This document shows positions 33,589 through 38,309 of a stretch of 38,309 nt of DNA, one piece after another; positions within the stretch are counted from its first letter, which is position 1; every line of letters starts with the position of its first letter. The stretch is from Rhodospirillales bacterium (lineage in GTDB: Bacteria; Pseudomonadota; Alphaproteobacteria; Rhodospirillales; Shumkoniaceae). The position numbers were made by a program, and so were the translations under genes. Location of the stretch: NCBI GenBank assembly GCA_014859895.1, contig JACZKS010000027.1, positions 1 to 38,309 of the forward strand, read 5' to 3'. The notes under the pieces are model-generated. The model saw only the letters and a list, made by a program, of their open reading frames with translations. It had not been told where the DNA came from and did no database searches.

Positions 33589-36579
33589 TCACTCCTCGTC
33601 CTTGGCCGGCAGATCGCGGGCCGGGTTTTCGATGAGGTCGCGGAAATGCCCGTAGACGGCGGCGGCGGTGGCCAGGATCTTTTCCTTCAACGCCGTCACG
33701 TCGGCGGCGGCGCCCACCGCGGCCAGGGTCTTTTCCAATCCCTCGGTGACTTCGGACTCGCGGTCGCGCCGGAAAAACCCCTCGATGGTCAGCCGCAGCA
33801 CGCCCTGTACCCCCTGCCACAGGTCCAGCGCCCCAATCAGGCCGTCGGCGGCGGAGGCCGCCAGCAGCCCGTTGTCGCGCAGGGCGCGCAGGGCGGTGCG
33901 CGTGTTGGTCGAAAGCACCTGCGGATGGGTGTAGGCGTACCGCAGTTGCAGGTACTGGGCGATGAAGTCGATGTCGACCTGGCCGCCCCGCATATACTTC
34001 ACCTCCCACACGAAGTCGCTGTGGTGTTCGGCGTCCAGGCGTGCCCGCATGTCGGCGACGTCGCGCAGCAGCACGTCGGGATTGCGTGGCCGCGTCAGGG
34101 TTTCGCGAATCAACGCCTCGACCCGCCGCCACAGGTCCTGGGGGCCGAAGACGATGCGCGCCCGGGTCAGCGCCATGTGCTCCCACGTCCAGGCGGCTTC
34201 CTCGTGATACTGGATGAAGGCCTTGAGGCTCGACGCGATGGGGCCCTTGGCGCCAGACGGGCGCAGCCGCATGTCGACCTCGAACAGACGACCCTCGGCG
34301 GTCTGGGCGGTCACCGCGTTGATCAGGCGCTGGCTCAGGCGGGCGAAGTACTGGCTGGGCGGCAGTGGCCGTGGCCCGTCGGAGGCCTCGGCTCCCGCCG
34401 GCGTGTCGTAGACGAAGATCAGATCGAGGTCCGAGGTCGGCGTCATCTCGCGGCCGCCCAGCTTGCCCAACGCGATGCAGGTCATGCCGGCGCCGGGAAA
34501 ATGCCCATGGTTGCGCACGAACTCGGTCTCGACGATGGGATAAAGAGCCTTGAGCGCGGCGTCGGCGATGTTGCTGAAGGCGACGGCGGCGGCGCGCGGC
34601 GGCAGGAACCGGCGAAGCAGCTGGACGCCGACCTGGAACTGGCGGTCGTGGGCCCAGCGGCGGGTAATGTCGAGCGCTTCCTCCAAGGCTTGGGCCGACC
34701 CCACCAGGCGCGCGAGTTCGGCCTCAAGGGCGTCGGGCGGCGGCGGCGCGCTGAAGAAGTCGCCCGACAGAACGCTGTCCAGGACGGTCGGCTTGCGGCT
34801 CAGGTGCTGGGCCAGTCGCGGCGCCCCGCCCATGATCTCGGCCACCAATTCCAGGAGTTGCGGGTTGGCGTGGAACATCGAGAACAGCTGCACGCCTGCC
34901 GGCAGCGCCGACAGGAAGGAATCGAAATTGCGCAGCGTGGCGTCGGGGTCGGCGGTCTTGGCCAGTGCCGACAGCAGAACCGGCATCAGCTCGGTCAGAA
35001 GCTCGCGGGCCCGGCTGCTGCGCATCGCCCGGTAGCGCCCGTGGTGCCAGCCGCGCACGGCGGCGTCCACGGTGTCCGGCGACTTGAAGCCGAGGCCGGT
35101 GAGCGTGCGGATGGTTTCGGGATCGGCTTCGCTGCCGGTGAATACCAGATTGCCGCCCACCGTGCCGGTCGCCGCCAGTTGGGGGGCGTCCTCGAACAGG
35201 CGGGCGTAGTGGGTTTCCACGTGGCGCAGACGGCGCTCGATCTCGGCGCTGAACGCCGCCGCATCCTCGAACCCCATGAAGGCGGCCATTTCATCCAGGC
35301 CCTGGCGGTCGCCGGGAAGCGAATGGGTCTGCTCGTCGTCGACCATCTGCAGGCGGTGTTCGGTGCGCCTGAGGAAGGCATAGGATTCGGCTAGGTCATG
35401 CCGGGTAGCTTCGGCGACGTGGCCCAGCGCGGTCAAGGCCTCCAGAGCCTCCAGCGTACCGCGGCACCGCAATTCGGGCTGCCGTCCGCCCCAGATCAGC
35501 TGCTGGGTCTGGGCGAAGAACTCGATCTCGCGGATGCCGCCCCGGCCTAGCTTGACGTTGTGGCCGGCCACCGCGATCTTGCCGCCGCCGCGATGGGCGT
35601 TGATCTGGCGCTTGATCGAATGGATGTCCTGGATGGCGGCGAAATCCAGCGATTTGCGCCAGACGTAGGGTTGCAGGCGGGCCAGGAACTGGTGGCCGGC
35701 CGCGACGTCGCCGGCCACCGGCCGGGCCTTGATCATCGCCGCCCTTTCCCAGTTCTGGCCGAGGCTTTCGTAATAGATCTCGGCCGCCATCACCGAAATC
35801 GCCACCGGCGTCGAGCCCGGATCGGGGCGCAGCCTGAGGTCGATGCGAAACACGTTGCCCTCGGCCGTCCTCTCCTCGAGCAGCCTCACCATGTTGCGGG
35901 TCAGGCGGACGACGTCGTGGAGCAGCCGGTCGGGCTCGCGGGTGCGCATCTTTTCGGGGTCGAACAGGATGATAAGGTCGACGTCGCTGGAATAGTTGAG
36001 CTCGTACGCCCCCAGCTTGCCCATGCCGAGGATGACCAGCCCGGAGTACCGCTCGGGGTCGTCGGGGTGGGCGAGCTCGATGTGTCCGGCCGCCGCGGCG
36101 CCCCGGAGCACGCTGGCGGCGGCGACCCCGATGGCGGCATCCGCGAAGGAAGACAGCGTCCCGGTGACACGCGTGAGCGGCCAATCGCCGGCGATGTCGG
36201 CCATCGCCACGGTCAGCGCGATGCGCCGCTTGGCGATGCGCAGGGCACGGCCGATGTCGGTGCCGTCCGCGGGCGCGGCGCGAAGGGAGGCCAGCGAGGC
36301 CATGATGTCGGTGGCAATGGCGTCGCCGCCCCTTGCCATCAGGTCCAGCGCGAACCTGGGATCGCGGGTCATGCACAGCGTCAGGTAGGGGCTGTTGCCG
36401 AAGACGGCCTCGAGCAGCCGGCGGCCGTCGGGGCTCGCCATCAATTCGCCCGAAATGGCGGTCAATGTGGGGTCGTTTTCCTGGGCGATGGCATCGGCCC
36501 ATTGCTCCATGCCCAACCGGATGCGATCCGGGTTGGCGCCACGCGGTAGAGTATTGGAAAGAAACTGGAAATCGGGCAT
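33589..36579 (-). CDS. glnE: Bifunctional glutamine synthetase adenylyltransferase/removase
   Basis: GlnE of 996 residues, which adds and removes AMP on glutamine synthetase according to PII signals. Two nucleotidyltransferase domains are visible: the N-terminal removase half with 'LGMGKLGAYELNYSSDVDLIILFD' split over ~190-215, and the C-terminal transferase half with 'ALGKLGGREMTPTSDLDLIFVYD' around 690-715. Both show the GxGKxGxxEx-SDxDL signature. Between them is 'GRGGIREIEFFAQTQQL'; the second such motif is 'RGGQVDIDFIAQYLQL'. Length fits the family. ATG 36579 was chosen since family proteins start near 'LPRGANPDR'; ATG 36606 is possible. Confidence 0.96.
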   Translation of the reverse strand: MPDFQFLSNTLPRGANPDRIRLGMEQWADAIAQENDPTLTAISGELMASPDGRRLLEAVFGNSPYLTLCMTRDPRFALDLMARGGDAIATDIMASLASLRAAPADGTDIGRALRIAKRRIALTVAMADIAGDWPLTRVTGTLSSFADAAIGVAAASVLRGAAAAGHIELAHPDDPERYSGLVILGMGKLGAYELNYSSDVDLIILFDPEKMRTREPDRLLHDVVRLTRNMVRLLEERTAEGNVFRIDLRLRPDPGSTPVAISVMAAEIYYESLGQNWERAAMIKARPVAGDVAAGHQFLARLQPYVWRKSLDFAAIQDIHSIKRQINAHRGGGKIAVAGHNVKLGRGGIREIEFFAQTQQLIWGGRQPELRCRGTLEALEALTALGHVAEATRHDLAESYAFLRRTEHRLQMVDDEQTHSLPGDRQGLDEMAAFMGFEDAAAFSAEIERRLRHVETHYARLFEDAPQLAATGTVGGNLVFTGSEADPETIRTLTGLGFKSPDTVDAAVRGWHHGRYRAMRSSRARELLTELMPVLLSALAKTADPDATLRNFDSFLSALPAGVQLFSMFHANPQLLELVAEIMGGAPRLAQHLSRKPTVLDSVLSGDFFSAPPPPDALEAELARLVGSAQALEEALDITRRWAHDRQFQVGVQLLRRFLPPRAAAVAFSNIADAALKALYPIVETEFVRNHGHFPGAGMTCIALGKLGGREMTPTSDLDLIFVYDTPAGAEASDGPRPLPPSQYFARLSQRLINAVTAQTAEGRLFEVDMRLRPSGAKGPIASSLKAFIQYHEEAAWTWEHMALTRARIVFGPQDLWRRVEALIRETLTRPRNPDVLLRDVADMRARLDAEHHSDFVWEVKYMRGGQVDIDFIAQYLQLRYAYTHPQVLSTNTRTALRALRDNGLLAASAADGLIGALDLWQGVQGVLRLTIEGFFRRDRESEVTEGLEKTLAAVGAAADVTALKEKILATAAAVYGHFRDLIENPARDLPAKDEE

Positions 36580-36662
36580 ATCCAACGAAACCTTTATATC
36601 GCACACTGCGCGATGCCGTAGTCGGGGTCAAGATACGCGTCGTGCGACGGGAACGAACCTAA

Positions 36663-37334
36663 GTGATTCGACGGACTTTCCGGGGATTTGTGCAAATACT
36701 TGGCGCCCTCGGTGCCGGCATGGCGATCATGCTGGTGCTGGCTGCCTGGCGTTTGTCGTCGGGGCCGATCACCCTGGCCTTCCTCTCCCCCTACATTGAA
36801 AGGGCGCTGAGCGCCGAGGACGGCTCGCTGGCCATCCGCCTGGACGACACCATCCTCACCTGGGCGGGGTGGGTCGTGGTGGCGTTCGGGGTGTTCATCG
36901 CGGTGAGTGCGATCTGGAATCCGCGTCTGCTCATGCCGTTCCAGCGGGAGCGCCGACTCGACGTGCGCCCGTCGCAGCTGGGGGCGTGGGCTCCGCCCGT
37001 CATGGGGGTGGCCTTCGGCTTCGGGTGGACCCCCTGCATCGGCCCCACCTTGGCCGCGATCCTCACGATCGCCGGGACGCAGGACACCGTGGCCGAGGGG
37101 ATGTTCCTGCTGTTCATCTACTCGATGGGGCTGGGGGTTCCATTCGTCCTGGCCGGGATCGGCATGACCAGGGCGTACGCGTCGTTCGGATGGTTCAAAC
37201 GCCACTTCACGGCGATCACCGTCACCTCCGGGGTGCTGCTCGCCGTGTTCGGAATCCTCATGGTCACCGGGAAGCTGGTCGAGTTGAACCGCTGGTTCCA
37301 GCAGATCCTCCCCGAGTTCCTCTGGGACGTATAG
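36663..37334 (+). CDS. Chimeric frame: AsmA-like N-terminus joined to CcdA C-terminal half
   Basis: The 223-residue frame has two unrelated halves. Residues 1-70 ('FRGFVQILGALGAG', 'WRLSSGPITLAFLSPYIERAL', 'LDDTILTWAGW') look like the start of a large alphaproteobacterial AsmA/DUF3971 envelope protein, normally over 1,000 residues. Residues 71-223 look like the C-terminal half of an actinobacterial CcdA-type cytochrome c biogenesis protein, with 'GFGWTPCIGPTLAAIL' carrying one redox Cys motif and three to four membrane segments. The first half of CcdA and the rest of AsmA are missing. Start is GTG 36663. I treat it as an artefact of a join near 36,861-36,875, not as a functional fusion. Confidence 0.7.
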   Translation: MIRRTFRGFVQILGALGAGMAIMLVLAAWRLSSGPITLAFLSPYIERALSAEDGSLAIRLDDTILTWAGWVVVAFGVFIAVSAIWNPRLLMPFQRERRLDVRPSQLGAWAPPVMGVAFGFGWTPCIGPTLAAILTIAGTQDTVAEGMFLLFIYSMGLGVPFVLAGIGMTRAYASFGWFKRHFTAITVTSGVLLAVFGILMVTGKLVELNRWFQQILPEFLWDV

Positions 37335-37374
37335 GCGGACCTCGCCGCGCGGTCCTCACCTACCCTGGCGTCCG

Positions 37375-38309
37375 ATGCAGATTGCTCCCTCCCGAGAGGC
37401 ATTCATCGCGCTCGCCGCCGACGCGGTGATCGTCCCGGTGTGGACCGATCTGCTCGGGGATACCATGACCGCGGTCGGCGCCTTCGGCGATGTCGCTCCC
37501 GACGGCCCCGCCTTCCTGCTCGAGTCGGTAGAGGGAGGCGACCGCTGGGCCCGTTGGTCGTTCCTGGGCTGGGACCCGTTGTTCGTACTCACCAGTCGCC
37601 ACGGCCTCGTGACCCTGGAGGGTGCCGACATCGACTTCGACGCCACCGACCCCCTTACGGCCCTGGAGTCGCTCCTGAGCCGGATCCGTGTGCCGGACCT
37701 GCCGGGCATGCCGCCCCTCCACACCGGGATGGTTGGCTACCTGGCCTACGACGTGGTGCGGTATGTCGAGCATCTTCCCAACCCGCCCCGCGACGATCGG
37801 GGTCTGCCCGAGATGCTCTGGATGGGTGTCGGCACCCTGGCCGCCTTCGACCGATTCGCCCAGCGGATTCGTCTGCTGCGGAACGTGCTCGTGGGGGAAG
37901 ATCCTGGTGCCGACTACGACCGCGCCGTGGTCGTGCTGGCAGAGGCGGCCCAGCGGATCACCTCCGGGCCCGGGCGGCGCGCCGAGCCGGTGCCGGCCGC
38001 GATGCCGGTCGAGCCCGCGGTGGCCTCGATGACCGCGGCGGGGTACGGAGAAGCCGTGGAGCGGGCGGTGGCGCACATCCGCGCCGGCGATGCCTTCCAG
38101 GTGGTCCCCTCGGTGCGGTTCGAGGTCCCCTTTGGCGGTGATCCGTTCGCCGTCTATCGGATGCTGCGCCTGCTCAACCCGTCGCCCGCCATGTTCTTCC
38201 TGCGGGCTCCCGGCGTGGCCATCGCGGGGTCGTCCCCCGAGTTGCTGGTCCGGGTACGCGACGGCCGCGTGTTCAGCCGGCCGATCGCCGGCACCCGGCG
38301 GCGGGGGAG
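37375..38309 (+). CDS. trpE: Anthranilate synthase component I, truncated by window end
   Basis: The first 311 residues are visible and the frame runs off the window. The N-terminal domain has the tryptophan feedback site 'AFLLESVEGG' and 'ARWSFLGWDP'. 'GMVGYLAYDVVRYVEHLP' and the start of the chorismate-binding domain follow ('YGEAVERAVAHIRAGDAFQVVPS', 'FFLRAPGVAIAGSSPELLVRV', 'PIAGTRRRG'). It makes anthranilate from chorismate with TrpG. ATG 37375 lies 40 bp after the CcdA-like stop. Sequence style ('LLNPSPAMFFLRAPG') and the CcdA neighbour point to an actinobacterial source, unlike the rest of the window. Confidence 0.85.
   Translation, partial: MQIAPSREAFIALAADAVIVPVWTDLLGDTMTAVGAFGDVAPDGPAFLLESVEGGDRWARWSFLGWDPLFVLTSRHGLVTLEGADIDFDATDPLTALESLLSRIRVPDLPGMPPLHTGMVGYLAYDVVRYVEHLPNPPRDDRGLPEMLWMGVGTLAAFDRFAQRIRLLRNVLVGEDPGADYDRAVVVLAEAAQRITSGPGRRAEPVPAAMPVEPAVASMTAAGYGEAVERAVAHIRAGDAFQVVPSVRFEVPFGGDPFAVYRMLRLLNPSPAMFFLRAPGVAIAGSSPELLVRVRDGRVFSRPIAGTRRRG

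Noticed and set aside
33553-35394. 613-codon open frame on the plus strand
   Set aside because: It is antisense to glnE, whose domains are unmistakable. The translation is rich in Gly/Ala/Arg/His/Gln with no domain, as expected from the reverse strand of GC-rich coding DNA.
36663-37334. A genuine AsmA-CcdA fusion protein
   Set aside because: Both halves are truncated at the join and their likely taxonomic sources differ, so a chimera is the simpler explanation. It cannot be fully excluded without read data.
1-38309. tRNA, rRNA or CRISPR features
   Set aside because: Gaps between genes were read on both strands; none showed tRNA-like cloverleaf signatures, rRNA segments or repeat arrays.

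Overview
The window reads as a high-GC alphaproteobacterial chromosome, most likely from the Rhodospirillales. The grounds are the RNase E with an acidic insertion in its S1 domain and a C-terminal GWW tail, an EipB (DUF1849) gene, a RuBisCO-like protein with a partner cupin as in Rhodospirillum, and the order aminotransferase / rne / amidase / mrcA / prfB. The last ~1.4 kb (from about 36,865) does not fit. It encodes the C-terminal half of a CcdA-type membrane protein and the start of trpE, both resembling actinobacterial proteins, and it is joined in frame to the N-terminus of an alphaproteobacterial AsmA-like gene. I read this as an assembly chimera, or much less likely a real recombination.

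Region by region. 1-1,550: an IS4-family transposase whose N-terminus is in another frame, flanked by short palindromic repeats. 1,580-3,141 (minus): cupin and RuBisCO-like protein, probably a methylthio-sugar salvage pair. 3,407-4,152 (plus): a thioredoxin-like protein and a short zinc-ribbon DUF1178 protein. 4,174-12,923: a catabolic cluster built around glyoxylate. A GntR/FCD regulator and a fused FAD/Fe-S 2-hydroxyacid dehydrogenase are divergent from a class V aminotransferase, a three-part TRAP transporter and ureidoglycolate lyase. The divergent promoter region holds two copies of a 16-bp motif that may be the GntR operator. 13,035-15,973 (minus): a sulfur operon of a periplasmic triple-rhodanese protein, a mono-haem cytochrome c and a YeeE/TsuA-like transporter, behind a strong sigma-70-type promoter. 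16,514-24,683: an SDR oxidoreductase, EipB, a ferritin-like protein, a DsbA-like protein, a DUF3047-like lipoprotein, an M48 protease with TPRs, a gamma-glutamyltransferase-like lipoprotein that lacks the catalytic threonine, and a class I aminotransferase. 24,898-36,579: housekeeping genes rne, amidase, mrcA, prfB (with its programmed +1 frameshift), bcp and glnE.

Two ~167-bp near-identical elements with 12-bp terminal inverted repeats (16,320-16,487 and 24,711-24,876) look like MITE-type palindromic repeats. I saw no tRNA, rRNA, CRISPR array or prophage. Functional calls rest on motif recognition by eye; no database search was run.
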